Shown here: positions 1-8,801 of the stretch, in pieces | Numbering within the stretch: position 1 is the first letter of the stretch | Layout: each line of letters starts with the position of its first letter | Assembly: GCA_003550305.1 (NCBI GenBank) | Contig: QKYT01000138.1 | Location: 202,582 to 219,132 of the forward strand | Length of the DNA stretch: 16,551 bases | From: Glomus cerebriforme | Lineage: Eukaryota; Glomeromycota; Glomeromycetes; Glomerales; Glomeraceae | Reading direction: 5' to 3' | Position numbers and translations under genes: made by a program | The notes under the pieces: model-generated | What the model saw: only the letters and a program-made list of their open reading frames with translations | Databases searched by the model: none | What the model was told of the DNA's origin: nothing

Positions 1-47
1 TAAATTGATTTTTTTTTCGTGTTTTTTTTTTCTAAAAATAAATTAAG

Positions 48-1149
48 ATCACGTAGGAAGAAAAAAAGCTAATTATACTTGTGAATGGGCAAGTTGTCCT
101 AGGAAAGGAGCTACTCAAACTTCTCGATTTGCTTTAATTACTCATTTAAGAAGTCATACTGGTGAAAAGCCTTATGATTGTAAAGTACCAGGTAAATAAA
201 ATCAGTTTATTTTTTTTTTATACCAACTTTTTTCAGTTAGTTTTATGATAGTGATTTGTTTTTGTACTACATCATTATTATTGGCCTCCTATATTTATTA
301 TTTTTTGTTTTATTAATTTTTTTTTTTTTTACCATTCTTAAAAACAAAATTTAGGTTGTGAAAAAAGTTTTACGCGACCTGACTCACTTACAAAGGTATA
401 ATTTTTATTTCAAATTCATTTATTTTTAATTAAATTTCTTGAATTAATTTATTTATTTAATTTAATTTTTGTTTTTTTAGCATATGAAAAGTCAGCATAC
501 TGAACCACGTAAAAAACGAAGTAGTATGGAAGAACCTCAAAGAACAAACAAAAAACGAAAAATGTCTACCTCACCTGAAGACGAAGAAGATTCTCAAGCT
601 TCTATTAGTTTAACTCCAATTCGTTCTTTATCAAGACAATCCTCTAATAATCATAATAACAATCATAATAACAATAATAATACTTCTCCTTCAAGGTCAA
701 GACAACAACAAGTTTTAAGGAATTCGTTAGAAAGACAAAGACAACATCAACAAAATTCTTCTTTAAGGCATCAAACACCTTCAGAAAATACTTTTAATTT
801 GAATCGTATTTATACTTCGGAAGAAGAATCTTCTTTATCCGAACAATCAGAATCGTCATCATCTCCCGATAATAATAATAATAATCATCATCATAACAAT
901 AACAACAATAATAATAATAACAATAATAATAATGATGAATCACAACAAAAATCTTTTTATGAAAAATATCTCGTCCTTAAAGCTAAACATAGATATATTA
1001 GAAGAGAAAATGAATTACTAGCAGATGAATATCAAGTAATTAAAAAGAAATTGAAAAGATTAAGAACTGAAAAGGACATTCTTTTAGATGCTGTTATGCA
1101 ACAAAGTGGTATCGAAGATGATGATGGTGATGGTGATGCTGATATATAA
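48..1149 (+). CDS. Iec1-like INO80 complex C2H2 zinc-finger protein (3' part; 5' end outside window)
   Basis: Exons 48-191, 355-395 and 481-1149 join in frame; the first begins with the last two bases of a codon, so at least one exon lies to the left. The first two exons and the start of the third encode two C2H2 fingers: C-x4-C...H-x3-H, a TGEKPY linker, then C-x4-C-x12-H-x4-H. The segment HVGRKKANYTCEW resembles fungal Iec1 proteins, YY1-like subunits of the INO80 chromatin remodeller. After the fingers come basic, NLS-like clusters (RKKR, KKRK), a long Ser/Asn/Gln-rich disordered region with poly-Asn/His tracts, and a charged predicted coiled coil (about residues 158-205 counted from the ATG at 484) that fits the family's C-terminal helix. 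The protein ends in an acidic tail. The fingers and coiled coil are seen directly; the INO80 role rests on family resemblance. Another YY1-type C2H2 factor is the main alternative. Confidence 0.82.
871..933 (+). repeat. Poly-Asn/His coding microsatellite (AAT/AAC/CAT codons)
   Basis: In-frame run of about 21 codons, AAT and AAC mixed with three CAT/CAC His codons, in the last exon of the Iec1-like gene. A shorter Asn/His tract lies at about 646-681. Codon mixing (AAT and AAC) suggests the tract is kept at the protein level or is old, rather than a fresh single-codon expansion. Confidence 0.85.
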
Positions 1150-1969
1150 TGAAATAACAATATCTTTTCTGGGGAAATCTTTTTTTATATATATGTGTGT
1201 TAAATATGTTTGGTTTATTATTATTATTATTTTTTTTTAAGATATATATTATATATATTTTTTTAAATATAAAGATTTCTTGTTTATCTACAGTACATAT
1301 AAATAATTGTTTTTTTTCCCAATTGTAAATAATTCATTCTTTTTTTTTTTGGTTTGAAGCTGATAATGGTGGAATTGGTGAGATTTTGAATGAAGTTTTT
1401 TGTATATAAGGGAGTTTTTTATTTGTTTTGGAATATGAGAAAAAATTTCATCCCAATTCTATATCGTTATTACTATTGCTTCTATTTTGTCAAATAAAAA
1501 TTAAATTCAGTAAAAAAATGGACATCTATCTTTTTAACTTTAGTTAATACATATATGATAGATATGTGTAAGATTTAAGACTTTTAAGTCATTTTACAAA
1601 ATTCCTTATACATTAAAATATTTATAGAAAAAGAGATATTTAATTTAGAAGGAAAATTAGGTATAGATTCGATTTGGTCAGTATTTTATTTTTTGAATGC
1701 ATACCATGTAAAAAAAAAATCAATAGAAAATAGAATAAAAAAAAATCAACAAATTTTTTTATTAAAAGATCCTTTGTAATTTTATTAATTTATTAATTTT
1801 TAGCTGATATTGGTTTAAAAAGGGACCAAACAAATAGATCTTTTTATTACAAATTTTACTATACGATAATTTACATTGAAACTTTTATAAAAAAAAGTTG
1901 TCATAAATCAAAATTCCTTTCTTTTTTTTTTTTAAAAAAAAAAAAAAAAGTTATACATGAAAAAATAAA
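1150..1969. other. Convergent 3' intergenic region, no gene seen
   Basis: About 820 bp between the stop of the Iec1-like gene (+) and the stop of the bestrophin-like gene (-). It is very AT-rich with many T- and A-runs, including a T-run followed by an A-run at about 1921-1949 that could fold back. Several AATAAA-like hexamers could serve as polyadenylation signals. I see no open frame with protein-like composition and no RNA gene. Confidence 0.6.
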
Positions 1970-3738
1970 TTAACGAGTAGCTTGGGATGCTGGAATTGCT
2001 TTTGCGGAAGGAATATGACGTTCCAAATATTTGATTTCAGCTTCCAAATCCTATTACATTAGTTCAATAAAATTTCATAATTAATAAATAAATATAAATA
2101 TATTTTTTTTTCTTAATTTAAAACAAAATTTATAAATAAATATTAACCTTGCAATATCCGTCCAATGGCAAATCATTTTTATCATAACCTTTATAATAAT
2201 AAAAAAAAGGAATTTAAATTAATTTTTAAATAAAAAAATTCGTAAAACAAAAGATAAATCTTTAATTCACAAATAACTCACCGAAGGGATTTTCAATTTC
2301 AGCACCTATTATTTTTTTTTAAAAAAAAAGTCGATTTTATGTTAAAATTTTTATTTAAAAAGAAAAAAAATCCACAAAAATTTCAAGACGAAATATTACC
2401 GATAGCTTCAACACCGAATAGAATAAAACCAACCAAAACAGTTGTTGGAATAACAAACCAACTGAGTGCTGCAATCAAAGTGAATGGAAGTATCCAAACG
2501 TATATAAGGACAGCTTGTTTCCTGTTCGTGACCCAAAACAAAATGTTTAAATAAATCTATCTTCAAAAATCCATCTCATAAAAATATATTATAATATACT
2601 TACAAATGAATGTTATAAGCAAAAGGAATAGGTGTATTGCCAATTCTTTCTAAATTACCAAAAATGTCAACTAAAGAATTTAAATTTCCAGCAATAGCAC
2701 CATAAGAATCATTGCCATTTCGTTTTTTATCAATATATAATCCAACATGGAAAATAATTTCGAGTGGTAAACTCATACTAGCATCAACTTCGCTGCCCCA
2801 TTCTTGTGCACCAAACCATATAGTTGTACTATCGCGAGAAAAAGAATTACGAAGACTAGTATAAGTAGTAGGAGGAATTCTAGTCGCAAGTGTATTAAGT
2901 GGACTTCTTGAATCCGTTGAAGGTCTATTGGCATCATGCCTATTAGGGTCTTCATCACTTCCTGATCCCAATATTGTATTTTCTTGTGAAGTGTTTCCAT
3001 CAAAATTTGTCAATTGAAGTCCCTCGGGAAGAAGGTCTTTTAAATCATACAAATCAATACCAAATTCTAAACGAAGATGATGTTTAACAGCAATTGCGAA
3101 TGCCAATAAAAGTTTAACGTTTTTTTCTTTTTCTTGACGGTCACCCTCGTCTATCTCTCGTACCCCAACCCAGATATTACGTGTGGCATTTCGAATTTCG
3201 GTGCTAGTAAAAATATTATACAAATGAAACTTCTGATATCATCACGTGATAGCAAGAAAGATTTTCGAACATACCACATGCTACTAAATAATTTTCTGCC
3301 TTCATAATAACGATCATAAGCGTTGTTCGTACGAAAAGCCAAAAGAAGACCGACTACCACAGCAACAGCGCCAACTGAAAATTTTCATAAAATTTAATAT
3401 AATATACAAACATTATCAAAAGTAATTTTTTCAATTACTTAACTTACCCAAACTTTCAGGCATGACAATATTTAAATGAAAGATCTCATATAGAACAGTT
3501 ACAAGAACAGTAAAAATTGCTGTAAAGAAAAGAACAGGAAGAGTAGTTGGAAGCACCTATTAATTAATTCTTTGTGTTAAAAAAAGCCTTGCAAAAAATA
3601 AACGAGGGATACATTCTTGATACTTACGGAACCTCTAAATTGTAAAACGTCAGGATAACCCCATCCTCTGCGTCGGCCTAATCTTTTCCAGAATCCCAAT
3701 TTATCACTGGGATTTGCATAATTAATATCAACTGGCAT
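1970..3738 (-). CDS. Bestrophin-like (UPF0187/RFP-TM) anion channel, 395 aa, 8 exons
   Basis: Exons in gene order: 3738-3628, 3556-3448, 3374-3275, 3203-2604, 2521-2400, 2305-2282, 2188-2148, 2050-1970. They sum to 1188 nt with every junction in frame. The protein starts MPVDINYANPSDKLGFW. It has a hydrophobic segment at about residues 40-62, then the family signature GLLLAFRTNNAYDRYYEGRK (about 80-100) followed by SSMCTEIRNATR. A polar, acidic loop lies at about 174-211. Further hydrophobic stretches at about 310-345 lead into GVEAIGAEIENPFGYDKNDLPLD, the conserved fungal/bacterial bestrophin C-terminal motif. Known family role: membrane chloride or other anion channel; substrate and membrane cannot be told from sequence. 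One exon is only 24 nt and one only 41 nt. The upstream ATG at 3738 is the first in frame and gives the usual family N-terminus. Confidence 0.9.
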
Positions 3739-4321
3739 TTTGGCGGTATGGAATTCGTTAAAAAAATGCGATAGTGAAGGAAATTTTTTTTTCGTTTAGA
3801 AGGGGGACTTTTTATCTTGTTTTGATAGTGATCTCAGGTTGATCCTCATTTAGAAATCTTGTAATGCTTTACAGCCCTCGTACTTGCAGCAATATCTATT
3901 TATTGGTCAATCGCATTAGCCTACAGATAAACTCGCATAAATCTGTTGTACAATAAATGTGCGCGTATAATCAATCCATAAATTGTGAAGTTGGCGTTAC
4001 TGATCCTGTAATGGGAAACCATCTGACTCGCGTACTTTCAATAATGACTCGCGTACTTCGATTAGTGATCGGCGACAGATCAAACTAGTTTATTAAAAAT
4101 AATATTTCAGCCTCAAAATAAATATTTACTTGTATTTTATTTGATATTTTCCGTTTCACCGAAAAAAATTAAAATATTTAAAATTAAACCACTCCAAGCC
4201 ACGCCTATTATAGGAAGGTTTTTTTTTAATCAGTTTTATCTAATATATGACGTAACCAAATGTTTTATTTTTGTTATAACAGTTGTAATTTATTTTTAAT
4301 TAATAATTTTCTTAATATGAA
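3739..4321 (-). promoter_or_regulatory. Upstream region of bestrophin-like gene / 3' flank of CCT4
   Basis: 583 bp between the start of the bestrophin-like gene and the stop of CCT4, both on the minus strand, so it holds the bestrophin promoter and the CCT4 3' end. No coding frame is recognisable. Its GC content is visibly higher around 3830-4080, where a 14-bp motif occurs twice (separate entry) and a shorter related string CTCGTACTT lies at 3877-3885. Confidence 0.55.
4024..4058. repeat. Direct repeat TGACTCGCGTACTT, two exact copies 21 bp apart
   Basis: Copies at 4024-4037 and 4045-4058 are identical over 14 bp and spaced 21 bp, about two helical turns. They lie about 290-320 bp upstream of the bestrophin-like start codon. 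TGACTC is the core half of bZIP (Gcn4/AP-1 type) sites, although the seventh base here is G rather than A. A paired transcription-factor site is plausible but not demonstrated. Confidence 0.5.
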
Positions 4322-6932
4322 TTACCGAGTTTGGACCTAAAAATTAATATGATATTAGAAGACGATATATCACATAAAAAATTAATATAAAAATAAGAAT
4401 CTTTTACCAAATCATCAATCTTAAGTAACAGCTTTACAGTCTCTGCAGACAATTCTATTGCACTAGTTGATACAAGTAAAGGTTGTATGACATTTTCTTC
4501 GAGTATATTTGTAATTGTGCCCTATAAAAATATCAAAGTATATATCAAAAGCTATTCAAAAATAAATAAATAAATAAATATAATAAACCGAATTCAACTC
4601 TACTTTTTTCACGTTTATTCCTGCAGTTTTCTCTCCTAGAGCGTGCTTATTTCTTAATTCGGTAACAATATTAATAGGATTCAATCCTGCATTCTCAGCC
4701 AATGTTATCGGAATAACTTCTAGTGCATTGGCGAAAGCTTCAAAACAATGAGCTTCCATGCCCCTTAATGTTTTCGCATATTCTGATAATCGTTGCGAAA
4801 CTTCAATTTCTGGCGCTCCGCCTCCTGCAATGAGTGCCCTAATTGAAGAATTACAAATATATAACCTTAATTATTTAAAAAATTATCTTATATGTAGGAA
4901 TCTTACTTTTTCTTTACAAGACAGCGGACAACACAAAGCGCATCATGAAGTGATCGCTCAGCTTCTTCCAAAACAAGAGAATTAGCACCACGACATAAAA
5001 TTGACACAGTTTTGCCAATGTATTTGACACCAGTAATTTTAACAATACGAGCTCCTGAAGTTTGAACTTCGTCAATAAGTTCAGCGTAACCAAGTTTATC
5101 CTCGGTAAACGATTCTATATCTGCAATTGGTTTACAACCAGTACTCTATAAAAAGGAACATAACTTAAATTCAAGAAATTTTCAGTTAGATTTATAAAAA
5201 TTGGAAAAAAAATTACCTTGCAGATAAATTCAATCTCATCTCTTTCAATATCTTTAACTACTAAAATTTTCAACTTTGACAAGAAATGTAAAGATAAATC
5301 ATTAACGGCATCTCTAAGTATTGATTTTTGAATTAAAAGAACGTTACATCCCGCTTTTTTAATCTTTTTACACATATTAAGAAGATACTGTCGTTCTTCT
5401 TTCAAAATTTTATCCATAAGTCTATAATCATTAACTATGATTTGATTCTCCATCTAAGGATTAAACAATAAAATAATATTAATAAAAAAAAAGTTGAATG
5501 GAAATATGAAAAATATAAATGAAATTAATATAGCTCGTACATCAGGCTTTGGCGGAGATAATTGAAATTGAATTAGACCTATTTTCGCTTTTTCAATACG
5601 AGTTGGCCCCCCGGAACTTTTAACAACATTTTGGGTAAGAACTAATCCATCTACCAATTCAGTATCATCGATCGTTCCACCAACTTTTTTAACAATGCGA
5701 ATATCCTTTAAATCCACATTCGTGGCTGTTGCTGGATCAATTACGCGCAATACAGCTTCAACAGCGATGGGGGCAAGAAGACCAGAATATTGTGAAACAA
5801 TCTATATATGTGTGTGAAAATTTAATAAGATATTTTAAAAAGGTGATTATATATATTTAATTACCTTTGAGTTTAATGAAGTACTAGCAGCCCTTAATAA
5901 GGAATTCTTATCCGATAAATCTATTTGAGTAGACATTTCTGTAAGGAATTCGGTTGACTTGTTGGCAGCGCGTTGAAAAGCTTCGGCAATTGTTGTAGGG
6001 TGTATTCCTGAAATTGGGCAAAAATGTAAATTAAAATATAATATTTTATCATAATCGAAATTTTATTACCTTTGGCAAGCATTTTCTCAGCAGCTCCCAA
6101 AAGTGCGCCTGCAATTACTACAACAGACGTTGTACCGTCTCCGGCCTCAACATCTTGAGCTGCAGACAAATCAACAAGCTGCACATAATTTATCCATTAA
6201 ATTAAATTAAAGATTTTATATATTGAAAAAAAAATAACAAATATAAAATCATAACCTTTTACCATTTTGGCTGCAGGATGTAAAACAGACATGTGCTTCA
6301 AAATTGTGGCTCCATCATTAGTGATAACGACTTCACCGCTACCAGTTTGAATCTAATTGAAAAAAATATATTTAAATAATCAGTATAAATAGTGTTTCGT
6401 GAGTATATATTAATTAACATTTTAATATGCATTTCACTTATAACAGACAATATATTTTGAAATTGAAAATATTAAATTCTCACCATTTTATCCATGCCTT
6501 TAGGACCAAGGGAGGTCCGCACAGCATCACCGACCGCTAAGAAAATAATTAAAAATATTTGTTTCTAAGCAAAAATTAAGCGAATTTGCTATCCTTTTTT
6601 TTTAACAAGTTAGATCCAATCGTTTTTTTCAAATAAACATGCAACTTTGCAACTTTTTAGTCTTACAAGCGAAGACTTATGATTAAATTTATTCCTATGA
6701 AAAGATTCTTTTCTTGTTTAAACTTAAAGGCTTTTAAAACTTATAACTTTTATTTGTTCTTTTATTATTCGAGTGTATAACTGCAAGAACAACAGAATTC
6801 AAATCGTGTTGAACATAAGTTGTATATAAATCAACCAGTACCTTTAGCAGCAATGATATTGCTGAGTCGAACTCCCACTGGCTTTTCCTTGTCTTTGAAG
6901 GTTCTATTACTTAACGTTTTATTTTCTGACAT
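4322..6932 (-). CDS. CCT4: T-complex protein 1 subunit delta (CCT4), 533 aa, 11 exons
   Basis: Exons in gene order: 6932-6842, 6536-6484, 6352-6263, 6178-6070, 6007-5865, 5801-5541, 5453-5217, 5145-4907, 4838-4589, 4521-4408, 4336-4322. They total 1602 nt and stay in frame. The product is one subunit of the cytosolic TRiC/CCT group II chaperonin, which folds actin, tubulin and WD40 propellers using ATP. Group II motifs are visible: [10 protein letters not shown] (about 39-48), NDGAT (60-64), GDGTTS (91-96) with the catalytic Asp, and GGGAPE (413-418). Delta-specific stretches include [29 protein letters not shown], the long [22 protein letters not shown] segment and the C-terminus KIDDLVQTR. 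Length matches the usual 528-540 aa. The start at 6932 gives the family N-terminus ([18 protein letters not shown]). The final coding exon is just 15 nt. This protein could assist folding of the neighbouring WD40 protein, but that is inference. Confidence 0.97.
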
Positions 6933-7095
6933 ATCTACGTATAAGAAAAGTTGAGACTGAAAGTTGAAAAATTAAACATCAGAGTTTTCAGATATTATGC
7001 ATAAGATCAGCCAATTGGATTTATAATTTGAATAAGATCTCAAAAAAAAAAAAATTTATGATCAGCAAAATTATATAATTCAAATATTTTTTTTA
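6933..7095. promoter_or_regulatory. Bidirectional promoter region between CCT4 and COX20
   Basis: 163 bp separate the divergent start codons of CCT4 (-) and COX20 (+). The interval is AT-rich with an A-run near 7040-7052, suited to a nucleosome-free shared promoter. No clear TATA box or known operator is recognisable. Confidence 0.6.
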
Positions 7096-7766
7096 ATGAG
7101 TTCTTCTGACAAAAATATTTCAATCGATCCTCAATCAAATGAATCTACAACCAAAGAAAATCAATTCTTGATAGTTTTAAAGGTCTGCTAAGTTGGAAAT
7201 TTTTTTATACAACTTGTCAACTTCTTATTCATTTCCACTATTTTATATTTATAGAATTTGAGTTGGAATGACTTCAAAAATATTGGTAAAATTCCATGTG
7301 CTCGTAAAAGTTTCTTGTACGGAATCGGTGGAGGAGCGACAACTGGTGCATTAAGATTCTTACAGAAAGGTTGGTCAACTTTTGCGTTCCAGTATATTTA
7401 GTATCATTTCAAAATAAATTAAGCATACTAAATTAAGATTAATTATAGGTAACGTTCTTTCGGCTTCAAATTGGGCTGTCGGATCGTTCAGTATAATTTC
7501 AATTGGAACATGGTGATAATATCTTTGCAATTTAAGACTTGTTTATCTTATTTTATTTTATTTATTCTTTTTTTTATTTATTTTATAAAATTTTATGTTA
7601 GATATTTACTATTATTTATTATAATAGGGAATATTGTCGTTACAAACGACAGCTTCAAAATGAAAAATTTAAAATAGTTGTAGAGCAAATCAACGAGTTA
7701 AATAGGAAGAAAGCTCAGGCTAAAGTAACAGAAAAGGCCAAGCAAGTAGATACGAATATAACTTAA
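7096..7766 (+). CDS. COX20: Cytochrome c oxidase assembly protein COX20 (FAM36A family), 134 aa, 4 exons
   Basis: Exons 7096-7182, 7255-7369, 7449-7512 and 7628-7766 sum to 405 nt in frame. The family core is clear: KIPCARKSFLYGIGGG then TGALRFLQKG, followed by ASNWAVGSFSIISIGTWEYC and a charged C-terminal helix (RYKRQLQNEKFKIVVEQIN). The two hydrophobic stretches match the two transmembrane helices of Cox20, an inner-membrane chaperone of newly made Cox2 during complex IV assembly. The N-terminal about 38 residues are polar and poorly conserved, as usual. Length fits the 118-205 aa seen in the family. The first donor (GTCTGC) is weak compared with the other introns, so exon 1 is the least certain part. 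It shares a short promoter with CCT4 on its left. Confidence 0.92.
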
Positions 7767-8762
7767 TGATTCACGTTTGTTAATTAATAACTAAATTGCA
7801 AAAGAAAGCATCGAATTTTTATTTTTGTTGAAATTTATCATAAGATTTCCTCTTTATATATCTTCTCAATCATATTCTTGGGAATCCTTCGTTTAAGTTA
7901 CAAACGACACGACGCGTTATTTTACTAAAGCAAAATGTTCAATGATCGATCGTTTCTAAAAAAGGAAGATTTTCTCCCAGTTTAAAATGTCTGCCCCGAG
8001 TTTTATCCACAAAATATTTCTTATGAATACAAGTTCCAAATGGTGATATTTATTTACGCCATTCATTCCTCATTAGGCTGTGCGTTTTCCCTGCAAAAAA
8101 ACGCAGGATCTCGTGATTTTCCCTTATTCTCACGAGAAAAAAAAGGATATAAGCCGAACGAAAATATCGAGAATACACTAGATTTAACTATTGTTTGTGG
8201 CAAAATTTATTGTAGAATTGGATATTTTATTTTAATGATTTATAAAAATATAAGCGGAACATATGACGGCTTGGCAGGAAAGTAAATTACAATTGTGGAG
8301 TAAGACGATAGATAATGAATCAACTTCAATTGACGCATTGAGATCGCGTTGATTGGGACACAATCACGTGAATTTATGTACAATGTTAAACGAAAACAAA
8401 AAACTAGTTGCAGAAATAAATCTTATGACGTTAACTTTTTTTTTTACAGTTACATAAAAAGGGGCAATCGAGGAAATGCTTAAATCTTGGACTCTTTTTG
8501 TTTCTTATCCTAAATATCAAAGTGGTTGCTTTTATATCTCTCGATCGTTAAAAGCTGCTCCAACTAATTTTTTTCCGATACAAAGTTTGTTGCTTTTAAC
8601 TTGATTTTCTTCGAAGCCTATCTATAAAGGTTGATGTGACTCACGTAACGTGGTACTCACACTATTTCAACTATCCTTCGGTATAGGCACTTAATTATAA
8701 TTAGTAATACCCATTTCGCCCCGCTTCCACACATTTTTGTCCCTTATTATTACCATAATTTT
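7767..8762. other. Intergenic region between COX20 and GID7, with likely GID7 promoter at its right
   Basis: About 1 kb with no gene I can support. Landmarks are the 8-bp palindrome TCACGTGA at 8364-8371, a TATAAAGG string at 8623-8630 that could be a TATA box, and an 11-bp dyad CACGTAACGTG at 8642-8652. If the TATA string is used, transcription would begin near 8650 and the GID7 leader would be long. An 81-codon frame at 8040-8285 has no recognisable protein character. Confidence 0.5.
8623..8630 (+). promoter_or_regulatory. Possible TATA box for GID7
   Basis: TATAAAGG on the plus strand about 180 bp before the proposed GID7 open frame, followed closely by the CACGTAACGTG dyad. Position and strand fit a core promoter, but AT-rich DNA gives chance matches. 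Confidence 0.35.
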
Positions 8763-8782
8763 GGCACACTTGAGTGTGTGCC
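8763..8782 (+). other. Hairpin-forming inverted repeat in the GID7 leader
   Basis: GGCACACTTGAGTGTGTGCC can form a 7-bp stem (GGCACAC/GTGTGCC) with a 6-nt loop, or an alternative 6-bp stem (CACACT/AGTGTG) with a 2-nt loop. It ends 19 nt before the CTG proposed as a possible initiation codon. Two competing stems in one 20-mer are notable in a leader. Confidence 0.45.
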
Positions 8783-8801
8783 TTACTGACATTTACCCAT
8801 C

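Noticed and set aside
2339..2554. 71-codon plus-strand frame
   Set aside because: It lies antisense to bestrophin exon 5 and its flanking introns; the minus strand carries the conserved family motif.
3151..3360. Continuous minus-strand frame across the third bestrophin intron
   Set aside because: It reads through a good GTATGT donor at 3274; splicing to 3203 restores the family sequence SSMCTEIRNATR, so the continuous frame is not used.
4758..4985. 75-codon plus-strand frame
   Set aside because: Antisense to CCT4 exons encoding GGGAPE and neighbouring conserved residues, so a shadow.
7637..7651. Inverted repeat GTCGTTACAAACGAC and its partial second copy near 7898
   Set aside because: The first copy lies in COX20 coding sequence where the protein is conserved, and the shared string is only about 12 bp, so chance is sufficient.
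8040..8285. 81-codon open frame upstream of GID7
   Set aside because: No recognisable motif, AT-driven composition, and no link by sensible splice sites to the GID7 frame. Treated as chance.
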